Assembly: GCA_002803225.1 (NCBI GenBank)
Contig: NXFV01001565.1
Coordinates: 173,136 to 237,135, forward strand
Source: Gamarada debralockiae
Taxonomy: Eukaryota; Ascomycota; Leotiomycetes; Helotiales; Hyphodiscaceae
Length of the DNA: 64,000 nt
Direction of reading: 5' to 3'
Shown here: piece after piece, positions 34,263-45,453 of the stretch
Layout of the letters: every line of letters starts with the position of its first letter
Numbering within the stretch: the stretch's first letter is position 1
Notes under the pieces: generated by a model
The model's input: only the letters and a program-made list of their open reading frames with translations
Told to the model about the DNA's origin: nothing
The model's database searches: none
Translations under genes and position numbers: made by a program

Positions 34263-35158
34263 ATGGCGCAAGCACTCCAAAGTATCTACAAATACGCCAT
34301 CCCAGCCGCATTCGGCGCCGCCCTCCTCCAACAATCAATCTACGACGTCAAGGGCGGAACCAGAGCAGTGATCTTCGACCGTCTCGCCGGAGTCAAGGAC
34401 ACTGTTGTTAACGAGGGCACGCATTTCCTTATCCCGTGGTTACAGAAGAGTATCATCTACGATGTGCGGACGAAGCCAAGAAATATCTCGACGACGACGG
34501 GTAGTAAGGACTTGCAGATGGTGAGCTTGACGCTTAGAGTCTTGCATCGGCCAGAGGTGCAGCAGTTGCCTAAGATTTACCAGGTATATCCCCCTGCTTC
34601 TCAAAGATATCTGAGTTTGGGATGGGTTTTAACGGAAAATAGAATTTGGGTCAGGATTATGATGAAAGAGTTCTCCCCTCAATCGGCAACGAAGTCCTGA
34701 AGGCAATAGTTGCCCAATTCGACGCCGCGGAACTAATCACCCAACGCGAAGCCGTCAGCAACCGCATCCGCTCCGAGCTTCTCAAACGCGCGCAGGAATT
34801 CAACATAGCACTCGAAGACGTCTCCATAACTCACATGACATTCGGCAAAGAGTTCACTCGGGCTGTCGAGCAGAAGCAAATCGCGCAACAGGATGCAGAG
34901 AGAGCTAGGTTTATTGTAGAGAAGGCGGAGCAGGAACGACAGGCGAATGTGATTCGGGCTGAGGGAGAAGCGGAGAGTGCTGATACGATTAGCAAGGCGG
35001 TTGCGAAGGCGGGTGATGGGCTTATTATGATTAGACGGATTGAGGCGAGCAGGGAGATTGCGCAAACGTTGGCGAGTAATCCTAATGTTACGTATCTGCC
35101 GGGTGGTGGTGAGGGTGGGAAGGAGGGCGGTGGGAAGTTTTTGCTTGGTTTGAGATGA
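34263..35158 (+). CDS. PHB1: Prohibitin 1
   Basis: Exons 34263-34583 and 34643-35158, 278 aa. The N-terminal membrane anchor ([21 protein letters not shown]) is followed by the PHB/SPFH domain ([66 protein letters not shown]). A coiled-coil region ([20 protein letters not shown]) and a Gly-rich tail come last. The subunit forms the ring complex with PHB2 in the mitochondrial inner membrane, acting as a chaperone scaffold and m-AAA protease partner. Length matches the family. Confidence 0.95.
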
Positions 35159-35599
35159 TGAGATGATTGAGGAGGTTGAGACAATTCAAGAACGAATGGA
35201 GTTCTGTGTATGACTACTGGCAAACCACTAGCAAAAATGTAATCTTCTCCACTAGCATATCGAGTTTCTAACTTCAAGTCTGCAGATGAAGCACTTTGGA
35301 TGTTGAGTCTGTGGGTGAAGTTAAAGCTGGTTGAGAGGCTCAGCGATGTCACGGGCACTTAGAAGCAGTTTGGGAAACGAGTCGTATTGACTATCGTACA
35401 TACATGTAAACAGTCTCGTTGAAAAGAACAGATGCAAAAAATAATTTCTTCACCAAACAGCGGCTTCTAGGGTCTAAACGCCGTCGCTGGAATGAAAGTG
35501 TCAATCTGTTGGAAAAGCTCAAAGTCAAACTACCCACGCTGGAATAACATGTCGCAATAATTCGTCATCTTCTCTTCTTGCCTTATCAATCTAGAGCTC
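35159..35599. other. Convergent 3' flanks
   Basis: 3' regions of PHB1 (plus) and the lipase gene (minus). Nothing else is recognised. Confidence 0.5.
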
Positions 35600-37146
35600 T
35601 CACAGGATGAATTCTTCATCCAGCCAATGTCGAAGAACAAGTCTGCCTTCGTCAAAACTCGGCTGGTCGACTCGCACGACGATCGCTGCGTGGCTATGCC
35701 TCGCTTTGTGAATATATACCGGATATTTGCGGAATCCCACGTTGTCCAATGCCTGAATCATGCGGAACTGATATGGTGCAAGGGCAAGTGTTGGGACGTC
35801 GGACTGGCGAGGCTCTGGTTTCTCCGAGTCATCTGAGGCTTCAGAAGAGCGTGCAGCTACGGTAGAGCAGGACTCTTCGTGTGCTTCTTCCTCCTCGGTC
35901 CCGTGAACAAGATACTCGTTGCTTTGGGCACTGTTCAGATTCTCGTAGACGTCCTCAACTGCCTCCCGCATCCGCGTGATCAAGAGAGGGACGCGGTAGT
36001 TCCCTGGTTGAATGCCAGCAAGGCCTTTCTCATGCAGCCGAATTCGTCGGGTGCTTCTGAAGGATTGCACCATGGAATTGATCAGGAAAGCCACGACACC
36101 AAATGGAATGAAGAAAATCATCGCCATAAAGAACGGTATGCGACCAACAGTTGTTTGGCTGCTTCTAACGAATCTCCCATAGTAAGTCAGGTCTGAATCT
36201 TCTGGCTCTGGGGGTGCTACAGGGGTCTTTGGGTCGAGTATGACATCTTCGTAGCCCTTCAGATAGTTGAGCTTGATATTATCGAGGTCTGTGAAAGGGT
36301 CTGTTTTCGATATACCGGTGGTATAATACACTGCACTTCTATCGTTGACGATGTTTCTAGTACGAGGTTAGCATTTATATAGATTTGTGAGGGTCGGCAT
36401 CAACTGACGTGTACAGGGTCCGGCGCTCAAATTTGGCAAGGCCTTTGATAAAAATGGACTCTGGATCAGCAAGAACTTCTAGAAGGGGCCTTCCTGTCTC
36501 TCTGAACTTGTCAATTGTAAATAATTGACGACCAGACGCAGATAGAGTCCGCGCTCCCAAAACATTCCAACTATCTTCATGTCAGTCAACTTTTCCGATA
36601 TGTCCAGATACCAATTATACATACATATGATTGTGCCAGCCTCGAAGTGGGGTTCTTACGCCGAGATGGGGAGATGCAAAGGTTGTAAAGTTCTACTCAT
36701 GTCAGAGGGGTGCGTAACTTGGTATAGGCAACAAAACGTACCACTGGCTTGATCTTTTCGAAGAAACCCTTGCTATCGAGTAAGCCAACGGCATAACGGG
36801 CCACAAGGCCACCCAGGGAATACCCAACAAGGGAAAACCTTTTGATTTCTTTTCCTGTTCTGGCCAGCTTCTCTACCTCTTCCTCAATCTCCTGGCAGAC
36901 CCGCTCGCCACCTAGCTCGATTCCATCATATGTGAAAGATCCAGAGTTGCGCTTGGCCACGAGAATATGTAGGCTCTCTTCCGGATGTTTTGCTCGCAAG
37001 GACTTGGCCATAACCTCCAGGTGGTTTGGATTGCCCCAGAATCTGGGTTGTTAGCATATTCACGGTGGTCGCGTGCTCACTCAAACTCACCCATGGACGA
37101 GGACACAGAGATGCTCTGCAGCTCCGTTACTACCGATATCGATCAT
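35600..37146 (-). CDS. DUF676 serine esterase/lipase, ROG1-like
   Basis: Five exons on the minus strand (37146-37091, 37042-36742, 36692-36625, 36570-36409, 36356-35600), 447 aa. The oxyanion-side motif LVHGFWGNPNHL is split by intron 1. The nucleophile elbow is GYSLGG, followed by VARYAVGLL, then FASPHLGVRTPL and YEDVILDPKTPVAP. A hydrophobic segment PFFMAMIFFIPFGVVAFLI (about residue 280) is probably membrane-associated. The domain is PF05057 (putative serine esterase), related to yeast Rog1 and YOR059C, lipases of lipid droplets or ER. The start MIDIGSNGAAEHL is chosen because it precedes the catalytic motif with no earlier in-frame support. The C-terminus has an acidic insertion. Confidence 0.85.
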
Positions 37147-38445
37147 CTTGTTAAAGAGGAACGCCCGGTCCAGAGAGGAGAATGAGAAGGGAAACAATGC
37201 GACGGCGAGGATGTAGTGATCGAAGTTGCCTCATACGTATACGTATGGGGCAAACTTTGACCACTAGGATATCTTGTTTCGGACGCGTGCGAGGCTGGAT
37301 CGGGCTCGCGGGCGACCGACAGTCCGCGGTGTGGTGGGCTAAACAAGGCTGCAGATACACCTATGAACAGGGGATTACAGATCCGCCTCTGATGCAGGCT
37401 TTCAAGGTGGATTTTTAAGCTATCAGGCCTTCTGTACTTCTCATATGAAATATCGACGACGACAACAAAGAAGAGAGGAAATTGAATGTGTGGAAATACT
37501 TGAAGAGGTGGGACTCGCCCTACAGGCCCTGGTCACAGGCAAAAGATAAGAGAATAAAGATAACAGCTTCTGATTTGCTCACCGCATGGGGGCTCTTTAG
37601 CACGCTGTAAAGTGCCTGTTTTGGCGGGGGAGGAACAAGGCTGTTGGTCAGCCGGTGGAACTGTTGAAAACGATGTGTCAATAACTTCACTGAAACTTGA
37701 CTCTTTTAGCACTGTATGGGGGTCAATTCACTTTATGTATCTTTACCCCCAATTCTATTACTTGAACATACATGCAGTGACGCTGCAAATACGAGGCTCA
37801 GCCTAAAAGCTACAGCCTTGAAGCCTAATTTTTGCCGAATCAAATCGCTAAAAGAATTTCAACGATTTCGATCTGTCTCAGACCCCACGCTCTCATCAAA
37901 CTGTCAACGAACTTCATTTCGTAATGTAAGCTGACCGACAAGATTCCAAGGCCTATCCCGCGACACACCTCCCTCCTTTCACGTTGTGTTACCTTTCAGT
38001 ACTGAATGGGGTGATCACGAGAAGCTTCTGAACGACTCACCTGGATACGCTTACCTTTGGCTCCCGCAGCCTCCTTCCACATCCAGCCTTTCCCCCTTCC
38101 CCTGCGGGAAGGAATTCAATGTCAGCCAAGTGATCCAATTCGGACATCAACTCCTGAGATTGGAGGCCTTGTTGGGATAACTGCTTTGCGGCTCTCTTAT
38201 GCTCCTTCCAGGCGACGGAGCTCTTTGTTTGCTCTGCCACTTCGGTCACAAACAATATTGCTTTACCATTGGCATTTAGCGTTGAATCTCGCCTTCCACA
38301 GCATTCTCCTTCCTACACACACTAAAACTTTACGCAGTGACTTCATGAACGGAAACATTGTCTCAGTTCTGATATCACAGGAATTTCGTGTGAAATCATC
38401 CCGTTACGTTTCACCTTTAAGCTGAGCGACCCAACCTTCATCAAC
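37147..38445. promoter_or_regulatory. Divergent intergenic region (1.3 kb)
   Basis: Lies between the lipase (minus) and REX3 (plus). It has several short ORFs but no recognised exon. Pyrimidine-rich sequence upstream of 38446 fits a fungal promoter and leader. Confidence 0.4.
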
Positions 38446-40557
38446 ATGTTCACTTCCAAAGGCCTCTTCTCAGAAGTGGTCTGTCCATATCAGAACACCT
38501 GTCTACTTCCAAAATGCCTCTTCTGGCATCCGGAAACCTCAACCCAGGCAGTGTCAAAAGTGATCAACAGCGAAGAAATCGATCTTTGCGAAGATGAGCA
38601 TAGGACGCCAAAACGGCAGAAAGTGGATGATGGAGGTCGGGAATCCAGTGCTGCTGGGCGACCAACATTTAGAGAGAAGACTGAGGCGCTTGGGAGGGAA
38701 GAAGCCAAAGCATCGGAAGCACCCGCAGAAAATGGAGAAGGGCAAAAGAAGATCCTCAGCGCAGAGCGATCAATTTCACCTCCTCCTCTTCGACGGAAGA
38801 ATCAGCTATCTCATAACGGCAGTACCAAAACACCGCTAAAGACCCCTACGTCTGCTCTCGCTTCTGCGCCGGCTACTTCGAAGGTTGAAGCAAAGACACC
38901 CGTCAAGACGCCGCTCAAGCAAGAGAGCTTGAATCCTCGTGCACTCAAAGGCCCAGCACCCAACACCCACGCCATCAGGTATAGGCTCGTTCAGATGTTG
39001 CACGAACAATTTGCGAGACTAAACTCTGAGCTTAAGAGCGACGCAAACGACGAAGAAGAGAAGCTAGTGCTTTCAGATCAGGAACTCATCACGAGGGCGC
39101 TGGATTTGGAAGAGAATGCTGCCGCGACGCCCAGCATCTATTCCAATATCGTGAAGGGCAAGATTGGTTTCTACAAGAAGATGACTGTGCCTCAATGGAA
39201 GGAGGAGAGGGTGAAGGAGGTTGCAGCACTGAAGGCAGCAGAAGCTGCCAAGTTGTCAGACACCCCAGTGTCCAAGCCTCAGGGGCCTCCAAAGGTTGTG
39301 GAGACGGGCTTGAGTCCGGAGGAAGAACTCAAGATCCTTCCCAGACTCTTTACTTCTATCACAGGGCTGTCAAAACATGGTTATGTCACTGCTGTTCCAA
39401 CAGATGCAGACATCGAATCAGCTAAGAAAGGTGTTGAAGCAGGAAAGGGATGGGAAGTCTGTGATCGCTGCAAGAGCCGTTTCCAAGTCTTCCCAGGCCG
39501 CAGAGAAGAAGACGGCGCTCTCGCATCAGGAGGGACATGCACATATCACTACGGCAAGCCCTACATGCCTGAAAGGTCAGCCATGGACCCGAAAGGCAAG
39601 CGGGAGAGACGATACAAATGCTGCAATCAATTGATCGGCGATTCATCAGGCTGCACGAAAGCCGATTGCCACGTCTTCAAAATCTCGGAGGTCAAGCGCA
39701 TGGCTTCTGTACTGAACTTCGAGAAGACTCCCGAGAATCCGGAGAAAGTGTCAACTCAACCAGTTTGCATTGATGGAGAGATGGGCTACACTGTCTATGG
39801 GCTGGAGTTGATTCGTTTAACAGCAACATCCTGGCCAAACGGCGAAGAGCTCTTCGATGTTCTCGTCCGACCTATGGGTGAAATTATGGATCTGAATTCC
39901 CGCTTCTCGGGTGTGTGGCCGAAAGACTACGCAGAAGCGACGCCGTGGGATGCTCCACCCCCCCCTTTCACCCCACCTCCACCCACCCCGGCTCGCGCTA
40001 CACCAAGTCCGAATCCAAATCGAGCTCTCGCACCCACGAAACGTCAACTGCGCATAGTTTCCTCTCCTGCTGCAGCCCGCCACCTCCTGTTCTCATACCT
40101 GTCTCCACAAACGCCCCTCATTGGCCACGGCCTCGAGAACGATATGAATGCCACCCGTATCATTCACCCTACCATAATCGATACGGCACTGCTCTTCCCC
40201 CACAAAGCAGGCTTGCCTTACCGCAATGGGCTGAAGGCGCTTATGCATCAACATTTGAATAAGCATATTCAGGTAGTGGTAGATGGGAAGATGGAGGGCC
40301 ACGATAGTTTCGAGGATGCTAATGCGGCAGGGGAGTTGGTCAGATTTGCGCTGGCCAATGAATGGACGAAGATGAAACGTGAGGGATGGACTTTGGAAGA
40401 GGGCGTATTTAAGGCGCCTGCTCCGAAGATTCCAGCCGGAACGCCTGCGGATCCGAAGACTCAGATTGGTTCCCGGATTGGGCAGATCACATCTGCTGCG
40501 GGGAGGAAGAGACCGCGGGAGGAATTGGAGGTTGAGGATGGAGAACTCAACTGCTGA
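38446..40557 (+). CDS. REX3: RNA exonuclease 3 (DEDD family)
   Basis: Intronless, 703 aa. An N-terminal CCCH-type zinc finger is formed by C13, C19, C24 and H28. A long Pro/Ser/Lys-rich linker follows, then a central Cys-rich module (CDRCKSRFQVF; CTYHYGKPY; KCCNQLIGDSSGCTKADCHVF). The 3'-5' exonuclease domain starts at about residue 438 with CIDGEMGYT (DxE), followed by GLENDMNATRIIHPTIIDTALLF and HDSFEDANAAGELV (DEDD acidic residues). The zinc finger, Cys module and exonuclease order match fungal REX3, involved in RNase MRP RNA and other small-RNA 3' trimming. A proline-rich insert lies within the exonuclease domain. Confidence 0.9.
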   Translation: MFTSKGLFSEVVCPYQNTCLLPKCLFWHPETSTQAVSKVINSEEIDLCEDEHRTPKRQKVDDGGRESSAAGRPTFREKTEALGREEAKASEAPAENGEGQKKILSAERSISPPPLRRKNQLSHNGSTKTPLKTPTSALASAPATSKVEAKTPVKTPLKQESLNPRALKGPAPNTHAIRYRLVQMLHEQFARLNSELKSDANDEEEKLVLSDQELITRALDLEENAAATPSIYSNIVKGKIGFYKKMTVPQWKEERVKEVAALKAAEAAKLSDTPVSKPQGPPKVVETGLSPEEELKILPRLFTSITGLSKHGYVTAVPTDADIESAKKGVEAGKGWEVCDRCKSRFQVFPGRREEDGALASGGTCTYHYGKPYMPERSAMDPKGKRERRYKCCNQLIGDSSGCTKADCHVFKISEVKRMASVLNFEKTPENPEKVSTQPVCIDGEMGYTVYGLELIRLTATSWPNGEELFDVLVRPMGEIMDLNSRFSGVWPKDYAEATPWDAPPPPFTPPPPTPARATPSPNPNRALAPTKRQLRIVSSPAAARHLLFSYLSPQTPLIGHGLENDMNATRIIHPTIIDTALLFPHKAGLPYRNGLKALMHQHLNKHIQVVVDGKMEGHDSFEDANAAGELVRFALANEWTKMKREGWTLEEGVFKAPAPKIPAGTPADPKTQIGSRIGQITSAAGRKRPREELEVEDGELNC

Positions 40558-40774
40558 GGTCTTCTAGGGAGAGGAAGTCAGGAATGTCTTCGCGTCTCTC
40601 CAACAGAAGAATGCGTCCAGCTACCTTACCCTCATGTGGTAGCAAGATATTTTCCAAGGCAAAGTGGACTATTCTTGCGTGCGCATACTCCGCCATTTGC
40701 GACGAGGTTGGCAAGCCAAATGCGCCTCTAGACCATTCCTCATTCTTGTTTGCCCAGAATTCGGTATCGTCCAT
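40547..40774 (-). CDS. Hypothetical 75-aa protein
   Basis: Open frame beginning MDDTEFWANKNEEWSRG, rich in charged residues and ending DFLSLEDLSS; its last 11 bases overlap the end of REX3. A degraded copy of its 5' end lies about 236 bp upstream (40961-41034), where VDDTE and NRSRGS correspond. This suggests a duplicated small gene or longer decayed gene. No family recognised; it may not be expressed. Confidence 0.3.
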   Translation of the reverse strand: MDDTEFWANKNEEWSRGAFGLPTSSQMAEYAHARIVHFALENILLPHEGKVAGRILLLERREDIPDFLSLEDLSS

Positions 40775-41034
40775 ACTGCAGATTATTGCAAAGGATGTCG
40801 TGGAAGCTCGAGATTGACGATGATGGGCCTGTGAAATTGAAGTTGGTTTCAGAAACGCTTCTTTCGAAGATCACATCAAGCCTAGCATCTTGATGGAGAA
40901 GGCTCTTTCATTTCGGGCTTCCAGCGCGCAGGAAAGCTTCATCAATCCACCCACCGCGAGCCTCTGGATCGATTTCTCAATCTTGTTTCCTTGGACTCGG
41001 TATCATCGACACTGCAGACTATTTGCAAAAGATG
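40725..41034. repeat. Imperfect 73-bp direct duplication
   Basis: 40725-40797 and 40961-41034 align by eye at roughly three quarters identity, sharing CTCGGTATC/TTCGGTATC and ACTGCAGA blocks. Spacing is 236 bp. Confidence 0.55.
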
Positions 41035-41305
41035 ATTTGGGTGTTTGGATGCCTTCTCTCCTCCTTGAATCCAGGCAAAGAACAGCGCACTTTGATCAGT
41101 CATGGTCTGGAAACGGAACGATTACGGGTGCTCTCAGCCATATGATCTCACAAGCATCTGATAGAAGGCATCAAGGAATAGAAGCACATAATTCATGACC
41201 ATTATCTCAGCCATTGCAAAGTCCAGATTGTGTTTGCCATCTCCATTCCCATCCATAACGCCAATGCCATGATATTCTCCCACAGAACCCCCCTCCCTCT
41301 TCAAT
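40798..41305. other. Intergenic with the second duplicate copy
   Basis: Apart from the imperfect duplicate at 40961-41034, nothing is recognised. It is the 3' flank of RFC5. Confidence 0.4.
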
Positions 41306-42494
41306 TCAAAAATCCATGCTCATCAGGTATTCCTCTAGAATTCGCATGAATTTCGCAACAAAGGCCTCCAAATGAAAGATAACCTTCGTTCCCATGCGAA
41401 TCCGATGCTCGTAAAACGCACTCCATTTAATCACGTCCGCCTTCAGCGCATCATCGATCATAGGAATCAACTTGAATGTAAGCGTCTTGAGGATTGTTGT
41501 GGGAGGAATACAGTGTGTGAGGAGATCGTAAAGTTTTGCGCGGACTTTGAGGATTTGGGCTGGTGAGTGCTCGGCCATTATTTCGCGGGCGACTTGGGAG
41601 ATTAGGGCTTCCCAGTCAGGTGGTGGGATTGGTGTTGAGTCTGAGACTTTCTCGCTGTAAACGATCAACTCGTCAGCAACTTGTCTCACGAGTAGAAAAG
41701 AGAAAGAGGGAAGTAGGTGATGGGCTCATACTTCTGGGCGTGCACACTCTCAAACATCAACAACGCCCTCCTCAAATTCCGCCCACTCTCTTTCGCAATC
41801 CTCTCATTGAGTCCCTTCTGCAGCGCCCACCCTTCCTTCTTCCCACTCCTCTCCAGCACCTCACAAATCTCCCCCTCCGTCGGCGCTGCAACCCTCACAA
41901 GCAACGTCCTCGACCTTATCGGCGCAATAATATTCGCCGTACTATTCGCCAACAAAATAAGCCTCAAATTCGGACTATATTTCTCCATAGTCCTCCTCAA
42001 CGCCGCCTGCGCATCCCGCGTCAAATGATCCGCCTCATTAATAACCACCACCTTAAATCTCTGCTTCGCCCCTGTATCAACTTGTTGAGTTTGTGCTACC
42101 TCTTTCAAGAGATCTTGAATGACCACGCGATCGTAGTTTCCGACATCGGAAGGGGTGATTTCGAGATGGTAGACGGAGGCTACGATGTTGAATTCTAGTT
42201 TTCGGTTGGAGGTCGTTTGGAAGACGCGCGAATCGATCTTTATTTTCTCGACGCCGGGGCCGTAGAGCTCTTTTAGGGTTGCTACGATACGAGTCTTTTT
42301 TCCGGCGCCGGAGGGACCGTAGACGAGGAGGTGGGGGAAGTCGCCGGATTGTGCCTGTGAGAAGAGAGTGAGTTGGGGTTGGAGAAGACAGAGGAGAGAG
42401 AACAAACGAGGGAGCGGAGACGTTCAGAGAGATCTTTGTGGTAGGTCAATTGGTCGAGAGACCGTGGACGGTGCTTGTCTACGAGGAGCGCCAT
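41306..42494 (-). CDS. RFC5: Replication factor C subunit 5
   Basis: Three exons on the minus strand (42494-42408, 42354-41732, 41654-41306), 352 aa. It starts MALLVDKHRPRSLDQLTYH. The P-loop is the variant GPSGAGKKTR typical of this subunit, then ITPSDVGNYDRVVIQDLLKEVAQ, the Walker-B region VVVINEADHLTRDAQAALRRTMEK, and sensor/SRC NIIAPIRSRTLLVRV. The C-terminal RFC collar domain ends FMRILEEYLMSMDF. RFC loads PCNA onto primer-template junctions. This subunit corresponds to yeast Rfc5 and human RFC3. Splices keep frame at RSL|AQS and QN|EKV. Confidence 0.95.
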
Positions 42495-42838
42495 TGTGGT
42501 GGATGGGAGAGGGAGGTTGTGTTGAGGAAAGGTTGTAGAAGGGTTTTGCAGATCGCGTTCGTTGAAAGAAAGACGCGTTGACGTGGATCGCGTAAAGAGC
42601 ACCCGACTCGCTAAGTGTCCGCAGGGGGCTAGGCATACAAGGCTGATATTCAGCCTCGTTCTAGCCCCTCTATCATAATTGTTTTCTGGACTGAAATCTG
42701 AACTTCATTAGTTGAGAGTGTAATTTTATTTAAAACCTCAAGATGTACCGGATCATGAATATCCTACTGTTTCTGACTGCAACATATTTTATAACCTGAA
42801 AGAATACGACTAATCATGGAGAGCAGTGGGTGGAATCA
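42495..42838. promoter_or_regulatory. Divergent region upstream of RFC5
   Basis: 344 bp containing the RFC5 promoter (minus) and the 5' flank of the small plus-strand ORF. No specific site is claimed. Confidence 0.4.
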
Positions 42839-43126
42839 ATGGTTGCTGTAGAGAACGCTATGAACAATGAGCTAGGCTGGGAAGTTGACGCTGGAATTTC
42901 GGATTCTGTAAAGCAAGAAATAGTGGAGAAAGGGTGGAGACCGAGTGTAGAGCAGTTACTGAGATGGGGTCTTATACGCGAGGATCAAAGTAAGATCAGG
43001 ACCAAGGAGATTGAGAAAGCATATGAGAACTCCCTGAAACGTCTACTTGCACAAGGAGACTGGAGACCAAATATCATGGAGAGATTCCTAGGAAAATATA
43101 TTGCTTTCTTTCAGTCCCTCGCTTGA
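42839..43126 (+). CDS. Hypothetical 95-aa protein with internal duplication
   Basis: Open frame of charged, helical composition. Two similar segments, GWRPSVEQLLRWG and DWRPNIMERFLGK, suggest two copies of a short helical unit. There is an earlier in-frame GTG but 42839 is the first ATG. No family recognised. Could be the last exon of a longer gene or a chance ORF. Confidence 0.35.
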   Translation: MVAVENAMNNELGWEVDAGISDSVKQEIVEKGWRPSVEQLLRWGLIREDQSKIRTKEIEKAYENSLKRLLAQGDWRPNIMERFLGKYIAFFQSLA

Positions 43127-43702
43127 GGTGGGATGAATGATTAATCTGGGCACAATCATCATCACTCTCGGGCGAAGTTTGAGAACTTTTAATCGTTGAA
43201 GTCGAGTGAGTGAGCAAGAAGGCTGAACTGCTTTCGCATGTAATTTCAGTCGTTTCGGGAGTGATCCAACTGTCTATGGCGGGGGTCACTGCAGGGTTCT
43301 TCACTCACGACGTGTATATCACCACATCCATTCCTCTCTTGTATCCTTGGTGGTCAATCTAGTCTTTACCTCGCATGATTGACCATGCCCGTTCTACTCG
43401 CTTGATAGTCTGCTCAGAAGTTATGCGTTTCCTGAACTAAACCCATGAACCACCAAGCAAAAGAAAGCAAAGACAAGCGCTGGAGGAATTAAAATATATT
43501 GATGATTAAGAAAAAAATACGCAGTTTTGTCTATCCCAGCCATCATCCGCTATGCAATATCAAAGTATCCCAACTCCTTGCTCACTAGTCATAAATGCAA
43601 TACTCCATCCCAATGCACCTCCTTCTAACCAATCTATCTATCCCTCACCCCCAAACTCCCTCCCGTCTTCCCCTTGTCCTCCTCCCCCAGGCCCTTCTTT
43701 CT
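43127..43702. other. Intergenic, MFS gene 3' flank
   Basis: AT-rich and pyrimidine-rich DNA without recognised features. Confidence 0.45.
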
Positions 43703-45453
43703 TCACGCAGAAGGACTAAATTTACTCATCTTCCTAATCCGCGCCCCATAAAAGAAAAAAGCAATCGGCGCTGGAATCATCGCAACACACAAAAAGCCCA
43801 ACAAACTCGTGGCCCACGCCACACCAAGTGTATGATACATCGCGGTCGCAAAAAGCGGGAATCCACCTCCTGCAAAACTCCTCAGGAAAGTATTTGCAGC
43901 AATGCCAGAATTGGCATGCCACAAATATACATCAATGATATAGTTCAAGCCTTGCAAGAATATCATTATGATTCCCCAGCCGATGAAGATGCCGGCAATG
44001 ACTTGAGGAACCCAGGTTATGTGTGGACTGGAGGTCCAGGCAAACCAGAAAAGTCCGATTGGGAGGAGGAAGGCTCCGAGAATCATGGGTGGGAGACGCT
44101 CTTCGGGAATGACGCGGCCGTGTTTCTTCAACTTGCGTGCGAAGCGGGTTTTCGTTACCATGGTGATGGTGAGAGCTCCAAGCAGGATACCGATCAGAAT
44201 CCCAATGAATGGTAATGCACCAACGCCCATATTCCAGCCTCGCTCTTCTTGGAAGGAGATTGGGTATGCTTCGAAGAAGAGGTAGAGGATGCCGTAGATG
44301 AGCGCCATGTAGATCGTAATAAGCAACAGAATTGGCTCTTTGACAAGCATGATGAATGGTTTGAGCAAGTAGGTTGTCACAATAGCGTGGAAATCAACGC
44401 GGTTTTCGTCCGCTTTAGCGTGAATAGCCCAGTTCTGCGTCTCATACCGAAGTTTCTTGGCGCGGTTTTGGAGGATCTTGTTGTGTGAGGACTCAGGGAC
44501 GATGAAGAGGCCCACGGTTCCAAAGAAGGAGGCCATAATCAAAGTGATCCAAGCAGTCCATCTCCATCCCAGGTAAGACTGAGTGATAAATCCACCCATG
44601 ATAGGACCAGCGATCGGGCCGATGAAGGTAGCGGCTGCAAAGACGCAGACGGCTACTCCTCTGTCGACGGGACCGAAGAAGTCGGCTAGAGCTCCGCCGA
44701 CGATGGCGAGAGGTGCGGAGGCGAAGACGCCGCCGAAGAAGCGGCAGAGCATGATTGTCTCTAGGTTCACGGCGACGGCGACGGGGATTTGGAAGATGGC
44801 GAAGAGGGCGTAGCCGAAGAATAGGGGAAGTTTTCGTCCGAATAGTTCGGAGCCTGGACCCCAGATCTGTTGATGATTAGCATTTGCTTATGGTAGTTGA
44901 TTTGGAGTTGACTTACAATAGGTCCAACACCAAAGCCAAGAACGAAGAGAGATGTTCCGAGAGTAGTAACTTCAGTCGAAACGCCAAATTCCTTAGAAGT
45001 AGGTACCGTCGCGTTACTGAAAACACTCGAAGCAAAAGTAACACAGAAGGTCATGAAACCCAAAGCGACAGTGACAATCCACTTCTTGCTAGCCGGCCAA
45101 TTCATAGGGTTCTCAGGATCATTGGGACCATCCCAAACAATCAGATTCGGGTCCTTCGCAGGCTCCTCATGTTTCTTCTTTTGTTCCTCCACATCGCCCT
45201 TCTCTAAATCCTTGTCGCTTTCTTCATCGCTAGTATTGTTTGTCGTCTCACCCTGAATATCACCGAATCGATCATCTAGGCTGTCGAACTGTTGATGTGT
45301 TGATCTGAATTGCTCTAGCTCACTCAACTGCGGGTTTTCATTGTCCATTCTGGTCTCCTTCTCGGTCAGAGCGTCGAGGTGGTCTAGGGAAGGAACTCTC
45401 GATGGAACGTGAGAGGGGACATCAGTTCTGTCTGTTTCCTGTGAGGCCCGCAT
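43703..45453 (-). CDS. MFS transporter, drug:H+ antiporter (DHA1) type
   Basis: Two exons on the minus strand (45453-44917 and 44866-43703), 566 aa. A hydrophilic acidic N-terminus of about 125 residues is followed by DPENPMNWPASKKW, a hallmark just before TM1 of fungal DHA1 carriers. Then come 12 predicted TM helices with VPTSKEFGVS, the motif-A region WGPGSELFGRKLPL at the exon junction, LADFFGPVDRGVAV, IAGPIMGGFI, LGWRWTAWI, and the TM7-TM12 half ending FFFYGARIRKMSKFSPSA. Family members export drugs, polyamines or toxins across the plasma membrane. The exact substrate cannot be read from sequence. The start MRASQETDR gives the usual N-tail length. Confidence 0.9.
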
